Source of the DNA: Bos javanicus
Taxonomy: Eukaryota; Chordata; Mammalia; Artiodactyla; Bovidae
DNA: 64,000 bases
Reading direction: 5' to 3'
Assembly (NCBI RefSeq): GCF_032452875.1
Contig: NC_083873.1
Location: 78,427,987-78,491,986, forward strand
Under the pieces are notes generated by a model, which was not told the origin of the DNA, ran no database searches, and saw nothing but the letters and a program-made list of their open reading frames with translations. Each line of letters begins with the position of its first letter. Position 1 is the stretch's first letter. Positions 35,686-46,865 of this stretch are shown here, piece after piece. A program made the position numbers and the translations under genes.

Positions 35686-35892
35686 TGTTGTTTAACTGCT
35701 AAGTTGTGTCCCACTTTTTTGTGACCTCATGGACTACAGCCTACCAGGCTCCACTGTCCATGGGATTTCCCAGGCAAAAATACTGGGATGGTTTGCCATT
35801 TTATTCTCAAGAGGATCTTCCCAACCCAGGGATCAAACCCACCCTCCTGCATTGCAGGTGGAATCTTTACCACTAAGCCACCAGGGAAGGCC
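35686..35892 (-). mobile_element. Bov-tA SINE with perfect 12-bp TSD
   Basis: Minus-strand full-length copy, head GCCACCAGGGAAGGCC on the right. TTAGAATATGGT flanks it at 35674-35685 and 35893-35904. Confidence 0.95.
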
Positions 35893-36032
35893 TTAGAATA
35901 TGGTATAGTTGAATAAACACCAAGGACCTTTTGAATATTGATTCTGCTACTAAATATTTCCAGACATTGAGTGAATCATTTAATTTCTCTTGTTTCATCA
36001 TATCAAAAATTTAATGATATCTAACTCATAAT

Positions 36033-36755
36033 TTCAGTCAGTTCAGTCACTCAGTGAATCCGATTCGTTGTGACTCTATGGACTACAGCAAGCCATCCTT
36101 TCCTGTCCATCACCAACTCCTGGAGCTTACTCAAACTCATGTCTATCGAGTCAGTGATGCCATCTAACCATCTCATCCTCTGTCATCCCGTTCTCCTCCT
36201 GCCTTCAATCTTTCCCAGCATCAGGGTCTTTTTCACTGCGTCAGTACTTTGCATCAAGTGGCCAAAGTGTTGGAGCTTCAGCTTCAGCATCAATTCTCGC
36301 AATGAATATTCAGGACTGATTTCCTTTAGGATGGACTGGTTGGATATCCTTGCTGTCCAAGGGACTCTCAAGAGTCTCTTCCATCATCACAGTTCAAAAG
36401 CATTGATTCTTTAGCACTCAGCTTTCTTCATGATCCAACTCTCACATCCATATATGACTACTGGAAAAACCATAGTTATACAGACCTTTGTCGGCAAAGT
36501 AATGTCTCTGCTTTTTAATATACTGTTTAGGTTGGCTATAGCTTTTCTTCCAAGGAGCAAGCGTCTTTTAATTTCATGGCTGCAGTCACCAGCTGCAGAG
36601 CTTTTGGAGCCCAAGAAAGTAAAGTGTATTACTGTTTCCATTGTTTCTCCATCTATTTGCTATGAAGTGATGGGACCAGGTGCCATGATCTTATTTTTCT
36701 GAATGTTGAGTTTTAAGCCAGATTTTTCACTCTCTTCTTTCACTTTCATCAAGAG
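36033..36755 (-). mobile_element. BovB LINE, 5'-truncated, diverged
   Basis: Minus-strand 0.7 kb covering the RT C-terminal part from LLMKVKEESEKSGLKL to the tail. There are deletions (for example in the LVKAMVFPVV segment, read ITMVFPVV) and frameshifts. Confidence 0.92.
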
Positions 36756-36930
36756 TGAGAGAGTGTATTTTATACACCATTTACCTTCGGTCTCAGAAAC
36801 TTCATTTAGCAGTTTTTGTAGTTTAGTTTTTATGAGAATAAAGTCTCTCAGCATATGTTTGCTTGAAAATGTCTCAATGTTTTCTCCAATTTTGCAGTAT
36901 AGTTAAACTGGATAGGTAATTCTAGATTTA

Positions 36931-36931
<1 letters not shown>

Positions 36932-36993
<62 letters not shown>
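36932..36993. repeat. Compound TG/TA microsatellite
   Basis: About 15 TG units pass directly into about 14 TA units. Uninterrupted arrays of this length are usually polymorphic. Confidence 0.97.
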
Positions 36994-36995
<2 letters not shown>

Positions 36996-37094
36996 CAATA
37001 CTTAAAAAAAATTACACCATTGTCTTTTTTCCTTCGCTTACTCTGATCAGAATCGAGCTAGCATTATTATCAATATTCCCCTGTAAATAAAATA

Positions 37095-37118
37095 TTTGTT
37101 GTTGTTGCTGTTGTTGGC
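37095..37118. repeat. Short TTG microsatellite
   Basis: TTG units with one GCT interruption. Confidence 0.8.
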
Positions 37119-38357
37119 ATCTTTCCAAGTTTTACTCATATTTGGTGTTCTTTAGTTTGATTATGATGAGACTGAATGTGGGTTTGTTTGTATTTATAAA
37201 GTTTGGAGTTCTCTGAGTTTCTTAGATTTATAAATTATATGTTCTTTCAGCATTTCTTCAAGCATTACTATTTTTTATTTTCCTTTCTTTATCCTATTCT
37301 TATGGGCAATTTTTAAAATTTTGTTTCTCTATTTTATATATTAGATAAATTTTATTCTACTATCTTTACATTTCCTCTCTATCTCTTTATCTCTCATCAC
37401 CAACTCCAAAGTTCTCTAAAGCTTGCAAATTCTTAAATTCAGATATTGTATTTCCTGTCTCAGAATTTCTAGTTTCTGTTTATACTTTCCATTTCTCTGT
37501 TGAAATTATCCATCAGTTTGATTATTATGACCAGATTTTCCTTTAATTCCTTGAATATTTTGTGTTAGCTACTTTAAATTCCTTGCTTATTCATCTAACC
37601 TCTGTTTTATTTAAGTGTATGCTTCTGTGTGCTGCTTATTCTCTTGAATGTGGGCTAGATATTTCCATTCACATTTATTAATTTTTACTGTTATCTGAAT
37701 GATTTATTTTAGATACACTAGTTCCTGTTACTTTCCTCTGGAAATTTTGCATTCTAGATGACAGTTATATAACTTTCTGATTAACTTGCAGTCTTGAAGT
37801 CTTGATTGTATGATTTCTTTGAACAGATCTATATTTGTTTTGCCTGTAGTCTCAGAGTGAATTCCCTAAACTTAAGAAAAAGGTTTCACCATTCTTAGAT
37901 TTCAGTAGAACACCCATGTGTTTACCAAACATCTAAAATATACCAATGTTAGCTAAATATTTTCTATTGGACTTCTTACAGTCTTCCTCATGCATGCATA
38001 CTTTCTAAGCATTTTATATACCTGTTTTGTGGTTTTCTCTCTGTGTGCTCTTCTCTTTCAGTTTGTTTTATTCTTTCAGTTGCCAGTAGTCTGGAAGCTC
38101 TAAACTTTATCTTGTGATAACCTCAATCTAAAAAGTCTGTGACTATTACCTGAATTTTAGCTACTCCATGACCTTCAGATGTGGGAACCGTCTCAGGGGG
38201 AAATCTGTATAAATATGGATCTAATCCAATCCGATTCCTTTTTTTCAACAGTCAAATTCACTTGAATTTCTGTCTAATTCGTTTATTTTGTAGTGCCTTT
38301 TATACTTTGTTCAAAAGTTATATATATTTATGATCTTCCCAAAGTAAACTAAAAACT

Positions 38358-38486
38358 GCTGCTGCTGCTAAGTTGCTTCAGTCGTATCGGTCTCTGTGCA
38401 ACCCCATAGACGGCAGCCCACCAGGCTCCCCTGTCCCTGGGATTCTCCAGGCAAGAATACTGGAGTGGGTTGCCATTTCCCTCTCT
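38358..38486 (-). mobile_element. BOV-A monomer SINE with 11-bp TSD
   Basis: Starts with a GCT array (the tail, complement of CAG) and contains one monomer ending TTGCCATTTCCCTCTCT. AACTAAAAACT at 38347-38357 and 38487-38497 is a perfect TSD. Confidence 0.94.
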
Positions 38487-38567
38487 AACTAAAAACTACT
38501 CTACCAATAACAGTCTTTCTATTATATAATAGTGATTAATGGTGTCTATATTGTCATTAGTAATGAC

Positions 38568-38641
38568 TGCTGCTGCTGCTGCTGTCGCATCAGTCGTGTC
38601 CGACTCTATGAGACCCCATAGATGGCAGCCCACAAGGTTCT
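38568..38641 (-). mobile_element. BOV-A SINE fragment
   Basis: A five-unit GCT tail and the first 55 bp of a monomer (CATCAGTCGTGTCCGACTCT), ending at CACAAGGTTCTGCT. Confidence 0.88.
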
Positions 38642-38725
38642 GCTAAAGTTTAAAGATTCAATCTTTAAAGTAATATATATTATATGGAAATTATATTTTA
38701 AAATTTTAAAATTTTATTTTATTTT

Positions 38726-38906
38726 CTTTTATTAAAATTTAATTTAATTTAATTTTAGTTTTTAAATTTACAATATTGTATTGGTTTTGCCATATATTAA
38801 AATGAATCTGCCACAGGTATACATGTGTTCCCCATCCTGAACCCTCCTCCCTCCTCCCTCCCCATACCATCCCTCTGGGTTGTCCCAGTGCACCAGCCCC
38901 AAGCAA
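38726..38906 (-). mobile_element. Bovine L1 3' end with 18-bp TSD
   Basis: Minus-strand L1 terminus: T/A-rich tail, TTTACAATATTGTATTGG and the C-rich segment to CCCAGTGCACCAGCCCCAAG. The 18-mer starting AAAATTTTATTTT occurs at 38708-38725 and 38907-38924 as the TSD. Confidence 0.92.
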
Positions 38907-38925
38907 AAAATTTTATTTTATTTTT

Positions 38926-40107
38926 CAGTTCAGTTCAGTTCAGTCACTCAGTCGTGTCCAACTCTTTGTGACCTCATGAATTGCAGCATGCCAGGCCTCC
39001 TTGTCTATCACCAACTCCCGGAGTTCACTGAGACTTACGTCCATCGAGTCAGTGATGCCATCCAGCCATCTCATCCTCTGCCGTCCCCTTCTCTTCCTGC
39101 CCCCAATCCCTCCCAGCATCAGAGTCTTTCCCAATGAGTCAACTTTTCCCATGAGGTGGCCAAAATACTGGAGTTTCAGCTTTAGCATCATTCCTTCCAA
39201 AGAAATCCCAGGGCTGATCTCCTTCAGAATGGACTGGTTGGATCTCCTTGCAGTCCAAGGGACTCTCAAGAGTCTTCTCCAACAGAACAGTTCAAAAGCA
39301 TCATTTCTTCGGCACTTAGCCTTCTTCACAGTCCAACTCTCACATCCATACATGACCACTGGAAAAACCATAGCCTTGACTAGATGGACCTTTGTTGGCA
39401 AAGTAATGTCTCTGCTTTTGAATATGCTATCTAGGTTGGTCATAACTTTCCTTCCAAGGAGTAAGCGTCTTTTAATTTCATGGCTGCAATCACCATCTGC
39501 AGTGATTTTGGAGCCCAGAAAAATAAAGTCTGACACTGTTTCTACTGTTTCCCCATCTATTTCCCATGAAGTGATGGGACCAGATGCCATGATCTTCGTT
39601 TTCTGAATGTCGAGCTTTAAGCCAACTTTTTCACTCTCCTCTTTCACTTTCATCAAGAGGCTTTTTAGTTCCTCTTCACTTTCTGCCATAAGGGTGGTGT
39701 CATCTGCATATCTGAGGTTATTGATATTTCTCCTGGCAATCTTTATTCCAGCTTGTGTTTCTTCCAGTCGAGCATTTCTCATGATGTACTCTGCCTATAA
39801 GTTAAATAAGCAGGGTGACAATATACAGCCTTGACGTACTCCTTTTCCAATTTGGAACCAGTCTGTTGTTCCATGTCCAGTTCTAACTGTTCCTTCCTGA
39901 CCTGCATACAGATTTCTCAAGAGGCAGGTCAGGTGGTCTGGTATTCCCATCTCTTTCAGAATTTTCCACAGTTTATTATGATCCACATAGTCAAAGGCTT
40001 TGGCATAGTCAATAAATCAGAAATAGATGCTTTTCTGGAACTCTCATGCTTTTTTCATGATCCAGCAGATGTTGGCAATTTGATCTCTGGTTCCTCTGCC
40101 TTTTCTG
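38926..40107 (-). mobile_element. BovB LINE, 5'-truncated, best-preserved copy
   Basis: 1.18 kb on the minus strand with a four-unit CAGTT tail. It reaches into the ANICWIMKKA region upstream of the RT palm motif. It lies directly beside the right TSD of the L1 at 38726-38906. No frameshift is visible; three nonsense codons break the frame. Confidence 0.96.
38940..40107 (-). pseudogene. BovB reverse transcriptase C-terminal remnant
   Basis: The longest open frame of the window: 280 residues at 38940-39782. It contains the RT catalytic motif YADD (residues 25-28; 39699-39710), then the LLMKVKEESEKVGLKL segment and the long basic C-terminal part ending near KSWTRLSD. The same frame continues upstream through GTTDWFQIGKGVRQGCILSP and IDYAKAFDYVDH, broken by stops at 39795-39797 (TAG), 40017-40019 (TGA) and 40044-40046 (TGA). 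The N-terminal endonuclease half is missing by 5' truncation. It is a dead transposon fragment, not a host gene. Confidence 0.93.
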
Positions 40108-40576
40108 TTTAAAAATGTAAGGTACTACCTAATATGCATTGATATATTTTAGGTTATAGTACATATGCTAATTGGTTTAAAGTAAATGCATTGTCATTTA
40201 AGTAAAATTTAGTTTACTAATACAAATAAAATTCCTCAAGCAAGCCTTCCATTAGGAGAAACTAGTAGCATATAATTGAGGTGATTTTGCTTTCAGGTAT
40301 TCATTCATTTGTAGAAGTTAAAGTGATTTTCCAATTTTCAGTATTTAAATATAGTCATCATGTACAACATGAAGCAAACTTTGGGAATTCATGAAATGTG
40401 AACTCAATGTTGTCTTTGATTACATAGGCTAAACAAAATGTAGTTAGATGAGGGAAAGAAAATCTGTGACCAAAAGTTCATGGTGATAAAATTGTCTTGA
40501 AACTTCAGAAACCTTCAAGAAAAGAGAATTTTTAAATTAGAATTGTGAGGAAATTTTGAAGTGGAATATATTGGTC
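40108..40576. other. Low-copy AT-rich DNA
   Basis: No gene or repeat recognised. Confidence 0.55.
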
Positions 40577-41017
40577 AGCAAGAAACTGGAGCCTATTATA
40601 GAGAGTGAAGTAAGCCAGAAAGAAAAACACCAATACAGTATACTAACACATATATATGGAATTTAGAAAGATGATAACAATAACCCTGCATGCGAGACAG
40701 CAAAAGAGACACAAATGTATAGAACAGTCTTTTGGACTCTGTGTGAGAAGGAGAGGGTGGGATGATTTGGGGAATGTCATGGAAACATGTATAATATCAT
40801 ATAAGAAACGAATCACCAGTCCAGGTTCAATACAGGATCTTTGTGGCTGGTGCACTGGGATGACCCAGAGGGATGGTATGGGGAGGGAGGTGGGAGGGGA
40901 GTTCAGGATGGGGAACACGTGTACGCCCATGGCGGATTCATGTTGATGTGTGGCAGAACCAATACAATATTGTAAAGTAATTAGCCTCCAATTAAAATAA
41001 ATAAATTTAAATTAAAA
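40577..41017 (+). mobile_element. Bovine L1 3' end, 5'-truncated
   Basis: Plus-strand L1 terminus: AGTGAAGTAAGCCAGAAAGA, TATATATGGAATTTAGAAAG, GTATAGAACAGTCTTTTGGA and CAATATTGTAAAGTAATTAG, then an A-rich tail. It is the intact reference for the shorter L1 pieces at 27.6 and 38.7 kb. Confidence 0.92.
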
Positions 41018-41115
41018 AGTATAATTTATAGTCATTAATGGTAGTATTTCAAATAATTTAAAGTTTTTAGTTTCCTAAATATATTTTTACTCTAAATAAT
41101 TTAACCCATTAATTC

Positions 41116-41741
41116 ATGGCAAACAGAAGAGGAAAAGGTAGAAGTAGTGACAAATTTCCTCTTCTTGGGCTCTAAAATCACTGTGGATGGTGATAGCAGT
41201 CATGAAATCTGAAGATGATTGTTTCTTGGCAGGAAAGCAATGAGAAACCTAGACAGTGTATTGAAAAACAGAGACATTACTCTGCCGACTAAGGTCTGTA
41301 TAGTCAAGGCTATGGTCTTCCCAGTGATCATGTATGGTTGTGAGAGCTGGACTGTAAAGAAGGCAGAATGCCAAAGAATTGATGCCTTCAAACTATGGTG
41401 ATGGAGAAGTCTCCTGAAAAGTTCCTCGGGTATCAAAGAAATCAAACCTTAAGGGAAATCAACCTTGAATACTTTTTGGAAGAACTGATGCTGAAGCTGA
41501 AGCTTTAATATTTTGGTCATCTGATGTGAATAGTCAACTCATCGGAAAGTCCCTAATGCTAGAAAAGATTGAGGGCAGAAGGAAAAACAGTTATAGGATG
41601 AGATAGCTGGATGGTATCACCAATGCAATGGACATGAGCTTGGGCAAACTTCAGGAGATGGTGAGGGACAGGGAAGCCTGCCATGCTGCTGTCCATGGGT
41701 CACAAAGAGTCATACACACCTGGGTGACTGAAAAACAACAG
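41116..41741 (+). mobile_element. BovB LINE, 5'-truncated, old
   Basis: Plus-strand copy from the WQTEEEKVEVVTNFLF-like segment to a decayed tail at 41741. It contains VKAMVFPVIMYGCESWTVKKAE as a short open frame (41219-41401) and many frameshifts. Confidence 0.9.
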
Positions 41742-44014
41742 TTTAGCCCTACAGTTATTATAAGTTATTTTGATATTCTGAATATTCCAAGATTTTCATT
41801 TCAGCACTCCCTGGTCTTTCTTTACTCATGGTCTTCAGTATCTCCTAGGTCAACCACTGTAAGGTATTGTCTACTTTCAGATTGCATTTACTGGCTCCCC
41901 AGAGTAGATCTTTTTTCATTCTGAGCTGAACAAACTGATTTAATTTCCCAATCTCATTGATAGAATCAACTGTATAATATCATTTTTCTTATTTTATAAT
42001 GTGAGATTGCAAGACATAGAGCTGTACCTTCACAGTTTGTTGTTGAATGGAAATACAGAATGCGTTCTAATCTTGCACATCATATCTATAGCATTGTACC
42101 ATTATACCAATAATCACCTTCTATTGAGCTTGGAAATGGGAGCATCTTACAGCAAGCAATATCTATCCTGGATTGCTGTGAAGTTCATTCGCTCTTTACC
42201 CAAAGCTTTACAGCAACCCAAGTTGTAAGTATAAAAAATATAACTCTTCTATCAATTTTTTTTTTCCCTTATGCTCTGTCTACTTTGCCATTTTGACAGC
42301 CAAAGTCCCACAAAAGATTTAAGGGGAAGAATTTAAAAAGATTTCAGGGGAATTGTGTCCCCCTCCTCTTTCTCTAGGCACCTTTTATTGTACATGTCGG
42401 GCTTTGGATATTTTATTCTGTAAACTTCTTTCAAACATTCCTTTCTGAGTTGTACTCTGCCACATGCTGTCATTTGACTCTTCTATACTAAGCAGGCAGA
42501 AAAGACTCCCTGGCTGCTTGTGGTATAGTATCAACCTTTTATTTAAATACTCACATATCTAAGTAGAGCAGCCAAAGTTCATTGCTTGTATATTTCCAGA
42601 TCACACACATGTTTAATTTTTGCATTCAATATATGGAATTGGAGCTGAAAAAAGAAAATATTGGGGATGTTTTCAGGATCAGAGTTGGACTGGGAAAGTC
42701 AAAATAAAGTGTCTGGATACTGGGTGCTTTTTTTTTTTTTTTTAATTTTTGCCTGTTGAAATTTATCTAAGAGAATTAACATGGAACTAAATCATGATTA
42801 TTGTTCAGCAAACACACGTTTCAGGTCTAGTGTGTGCCAGGAACTCGGATAGATACTGAATAAAAAGTTGTCAGAATAGGACATATCTTGAACATATCTA
42901 GATATTGATTTCCAACATGATTTACAAGTTTGAGTTACAGAATAAGAAAACAATCCTTTGCTATTCTGGCAAGACACATCCAATGTCTTTCTTCCTCAAG
43001 CATCTGTTGTCCTGAGTATAAGAGCTGAAGTTTCCAACATAACGAACACCATCCATACACTTTTAGCCTTTCAATTTGTCAAGGGATATGTTTGTTGATC
43101 TATAAAAGTTTATTCTTAAACTTTAATAACTCACTTAAAAACTCATTTTACCTATTTTTCTTATGCTAGTTCTTCTAATGTTTTTAAAGCTCTTTTGTAT
43201 TTTATAGCATACATAGGGAGTCATAATGAGGGGTATAGTGAACAGAATATGCCTAAGATTAGGGAACTGAAGTTAACTCATTTCCCCTTGAAACTGGCTC
43301 TGCAGTAACTCATTAGGGAATAGTAAATTCCTTAATGAAATCCTTAAACATTAAATCAGAACACAAAGAAAGTGAGAGTTTTTAAAAATATTTCAGTCCA
43401 AAAATTTCAAAAATAAAATAAAACAAAAGAGCAAACAGGTTGAAAAGTCACTATTACCAAACTAGGGGGACAAAATAAGTTTAATCCTAAGAAAACATCA
43501 GAGCTATTTTGCTTAATGTATGTCAAAATGATTTTTTTTCTTCCTAAACAAATACATTAGCTATGCCACCCATTACTTAAACAGTTTGAAAGAAGCTCAC
43601 AATAGATAAGGAGATGGAAATGGGTGTATAATCTCATCCAGAGGAGAAATCTGCAGTATAACTCTTCTAATTTCACATAATACTTCATGGAAAAGGCACA
43701 ACAGAAGAATCATAATCATATCATTGCCTCTTTACTTTGGGCTGTACTTTACATACACCTCAACAAATTGATTTTTATACCAGCAGTGCAGTATTTCCAA
43801 CAGATAATTTTATGGTGTAAGTTTTATAAATGTTCTTCTTAAAATAGAAGTCAACTTAAAGACTTAAAATAGTCAACAACGCAAGTTGACTAGAATACGG
43901 ATCATACATAATCAGGGTTTTTAGGAAATTAAAGGTGATTTTTATCTCTGTATCTATATCAATTAAAAAAAAAAAAAAACAGAACTCGAAGAGACAGAAA
44001 GGCTATGACTAGAG
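41742..44014. other. Low-copy DNA, 2.3 kb
   Basis: No recognisable gene or young repeat. T16 at 42728-42743 and A15 at 43965-43979 are simple runs. The frame at 42001-42228 ends before a GTAAG but has no domain or acceptor I can support. Confidence 0.5.
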
Positions 44015-44394
44015 CAATGATACTCAAAACTTGCTTTTAGGACTCTTTTATTGTGTTAAAAAAATTGTTGAGTACCACAAAAAAGCTTGTATTCACATGA
44101 GTTATATCTACCAATATTTATTATGTTGGAAATTAAAAATCAAATGTTAAAGAATGAATAATAGTAATTTTACTGTGATAGCATAAAACATTCCTTAAAT
44201 AACTACAATCTTCAAAATAAAAAAGTGGTAAATTGATTTTTGAATAGTTTTGCAAATCTATTTAATCTATGGTAGAGTAGAAGATAATATTTTTCTATAT
44301 ATCTCTGAATTCAACCTACTATATTACTTTGGTTGAATAACTGGAAGAAAATCTGGCTTTACACAGATTTATAAATGGAAAGGGAAAAAATGTT

Positions 44395-44461
44395 TCAATA
44401 CCTTTTTTACTTGTTTTGGAATATTCTTTGATTCTTCTAAAACAAGTAAAAAAGGTATTGA
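44395..44461. repeat. Perfect 23-bp inverted repeat (hairpin)
   Basis: Arms 44395-44417 and 44439-44461 are exact reverse complements (core ACCTTTTTTACTTG / CAAGTAAAAAAGGT), separated by 21 nt. The stem can extend four pairs further with one G-U. It lies inside the hAT relic. Confidence 0.95.
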
Positions 44462-44639
44462 TTCTACATAAAAACTCAGCATTAGTAATTTCTTAGAAAT
44501 CAGTAAATAATATTAAATAATATCAATGAAATATACATTCTTACCTTAAAGATTATCATCTCTTTTGCACTTTACTTAGATCGTTTTTCTATGCATTGTT
44601 TTATAACATCATATTATGGCCATTTGGAAAATATTTATC

Positions 44640-44778
44640 TACTGAGTTATAAAAAATTTCTATAACTCATTATAGAAATATATAAAACTATATTTTATTT
44701 AAAACATTTATGTATTATATATTTATATAATTATTATACATTATTATATGTAATTTATATGTACTTATATATAAATAT
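44640..44778. repeat. AT-rich low-complexity tract
   Basis: Palindromic ATATAT/TTATATA strings dominate here and again at about 44,896-44,968 on the other side of the SINE fragment. Confidence 0.8.
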
Positions 44779-44895
44779 AGGGCTTCTCTGATGGCTCAGA
44801 TGGTAAAGAATCTGCCTGAAATGAAGGAAATCAGGGTTTGATCCCTGAGTCAGGAAGATCCCCTAAAGAAGGAAATGGCTACCCACTCCAGTATT
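44779..44895 (+). mobile_element. Bov-tA SINE, 3' half missing
   Basis: Head GGGCTTCTCTGATGGCTCAG, B box GGGTTTGATCCCTGAG and body to CACTCCAGTATTC, then abrupt AT-rich DNA. Loss of the 3' side is unusual for a retroposon. Confidence 0.88.
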
Positions 44896-44968
44896 CATAT
44901 AATTAAATTTATAGTTATATAATTGTTATAAATATAATTTATGATTAGTAGAGTATTATAATTTATAA

Positions 44969-45704
44969 TACTAAAGAGCCTCTTGATGAAAGTGAAAGAG
45001 GAGAGTGAAAAAGTTGGCTTAAAACTCAACATTCAGAAAACTAAAATCATGACATCCAGTCCCATTACTTCATGGCAAATAGATGGGGAAACAATGGAAA
45101 CGGTGACAGACTTTATTTTAGGGGGCTCCAAAATCATTGCTGAAGGTGACTGAATCCATGAAATTAAAAGACACTTGCTCCTTGGAAGAAAAGCTATGAT
45201 CAACCTAGACAGCATATTAAAAAGCAGAGGCATTACTTTGCCAACAAAGGTCCATCTAGTCAAAGCTATGGTTTTTCCAGTAGTCATGCAAGGATGTAAG
45301 AGTTGGGCTATAAAGAAAGCTGAACACTGAAGAATTGATGCTTTTGAACTGTGGTGTTGGAGAAGACTCTTGAGGGTCCCTTGGACAGCAAGTAGATCCG
45401 GAAGTCCATTCTAAAGGAAGTCAGTCCTGAATATTCATTGGAAGGACTGATGCTGAAGTTGAAACTCCAATAATTTGGCCACCTAATGCGAAGAGCTGAC
45501 TCATTGGAAAATACCCTGATGCTGGGAGGGATTGGGGGCAGGAGGAAAAGGGGACAACAGAGGATGAGATAGCTGGATGGCATCAGCGACTTGATCCTGA
45601 GTTGAGTAAGCTCTGGGAGTTGGTGATGGTCAGTGAAGCTTGGCATCCTGCAGTCCATGAGGTCGCAAAGAGTTGGACACGACTGAGTGACTGAACTGAA
45701 CTGA
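44969..45704 (+). mobile_element. BovB LINE, 5'-truncated
   Basis: Plus-strand copy starting KEPLDESERGE-equivalent (AAAGAGCCTCTTGATGAAAG) and ending with AACTGAACTGA at 45704. It carries stops, for example TGA within the CSHEIK segment (read GD*IHEIK). The minus-strand open frames are shadows. Confidence 0.93.
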
Positions 45705-46235
45705 TTAATATAATTACAGATTTTATTTAAATTATATATTTTATTTAAACATGATTTTATTCATTTTATAATTTGTATAAATTGGCAAATTCATTATATA
45801 AATCAAATATCAAAATATAATCTTTATTAATATTACCTCTGATTATGTCAGAAGATTCTTTACTTCTTCAGAGGTTTTAAGTTCATAGAAGTGGGTAGGC
45901 ATTTTCCCAGCTTCAACAATTTGCTTGAATTCTTGACAGCATACCTGTCATTTGCTTTACTCGGCATGACAGGCTGAGTTTGTTTATTTTTGAGAAAATG
46001 TCTTCCAAGCACCCAAATCTCAATAACCATATACTGTGTCAGACAGCCTTCCAAATGACAATGGTGTTTTATGAAAAAATGCACTTGCTTTTGGTTCAGT
46101 GACACAAGGAAACAAATTTTCATGCAAGTTTTCTGTGAGACAATCATTGTATTTAATTTTATAATAGAAATGTTTCCTGTGTTTTTCTCATATCATTGCA
46201 CAGAAAATTTAAAAGATACCCATACTCAAGGGCTG

Positions 46236-46504
46236 CTGCTGCTAAGTCCCTTCAGTCGTGTCTGACTCTGTGCAACCTCATAGATGTCAGCCCACAGGGC
46301 TCCAACATCCCTGAGATTCTCCAGGCAAGAACACTGGAGTGGGTTGCCATTTCCTTCCCCAATGCATGAAAGTGAAAAGTGAAAGTGAAGTCGCTCAGTC
46401 ATATCCGACTCCTAGCGACCCCATGGACTGCAGCCTACCAGGTACCTCCGTCCATGGGATTTTCCAGGCAAGAGTACTGGAGTGGGTTGCCATTGCCTTC
46501 TCCG
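46236..46504 (-). mobile_element. BOV-A2 dimeric SINE with perfect 12-bp TSD
   Basis: Minus-strand dimer. ACTCAAGGGCTG occurs at 46224-46235 and 46505-46516. The insertion splits the hAT relic. Confidence 0.95.
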
Positions 46505-46865
46505 ACTCAAGGGCTGAGATTTAATAAAATCAGTATATTCACTGCTTCCTCATGGGCATTCTTAGTTGAGATTTGCATTTTTTTAATCACATGTGCATGG
46601 TATTGAAGAATGCTTAACTGCTCATAAAGGCTTGAATTAGTCCCCTGATTTATGTTAAGATGCCACCACTTTTGCCCACCTAAAGAGTAGGACTGAGGAA
46701 CTACCACTTTTGTTTTTGCTTTTCTACCATCATTGTAATGTCAACACATTGAAGTGATAAATAACTTCTTAGTATTGTCATTGAAACAATTTCGGTCTTA
46801 ACTACCTCCTGAAAAAGTATAAGGAATACCTAAGATTCTCTAAATCATACTCTGAGAAACTGCTG

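Larger units (their letters stand above)
36780..38300 (-). mobile_element. Ancient L1-derived sequence (tentative)
   Basis: T-rich sequence in the order typical of old L1 antisense strands: TGAAAATGTCTCAATG, AATTCTAGA, GATTATGATGAGACTGAATG, TTTGGAGTTCTCTGAGTTTC, CTCAGAATTTCTAGTTTCTG. Divergence is high and the right limit is uncertain. A compound microsatellite has expanded inside it. Confidence 0.5.
44015..46865. mobile_element. Ancient hAT (Charlie-like) DNA transposon, nested
   Basis: The left end reads CAATGATACTCAAAAC and the right end is TCTGAGAAACTGCTG, decayed forms of the hAT-Charlie terminal repeat. The flanking 8-mers gactagag (44007-44014) and ctttagag (46866-46873) agree at 5 of 8 and both resemble the family target TCTAGA. 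The interior (TGTCTTCCAAGCACCCAAAT near 45999; AATAAAATCAGTATATTCAC near 46524) matches remembered copies. A Bov-tA piece, a BovB and a BOV-A2 inserted later; a 330-bp AT-rich part has expanded between. Confidence 0.7.

Noticed and set aside
38940..39782. 280-residue open frame as a host protein-coding gene
   Set aside because: It is the C-terminal RT part of BovB, lies within a 5'-truncated element with its tail, and has stop codons upstream in the same frame.
42001..42228. Possible exon ending before GTAAG
   Set aside because: No recognisable domain, acceptor site or codon pattern; single splice-like pentamers are frequent by chance.
45860..46147. 95-residue minus-strand open frame as a gene
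   Set aside because: It lies inside the hAT relic and shows no clear transposase motif; I cannot tell chance from remnant.
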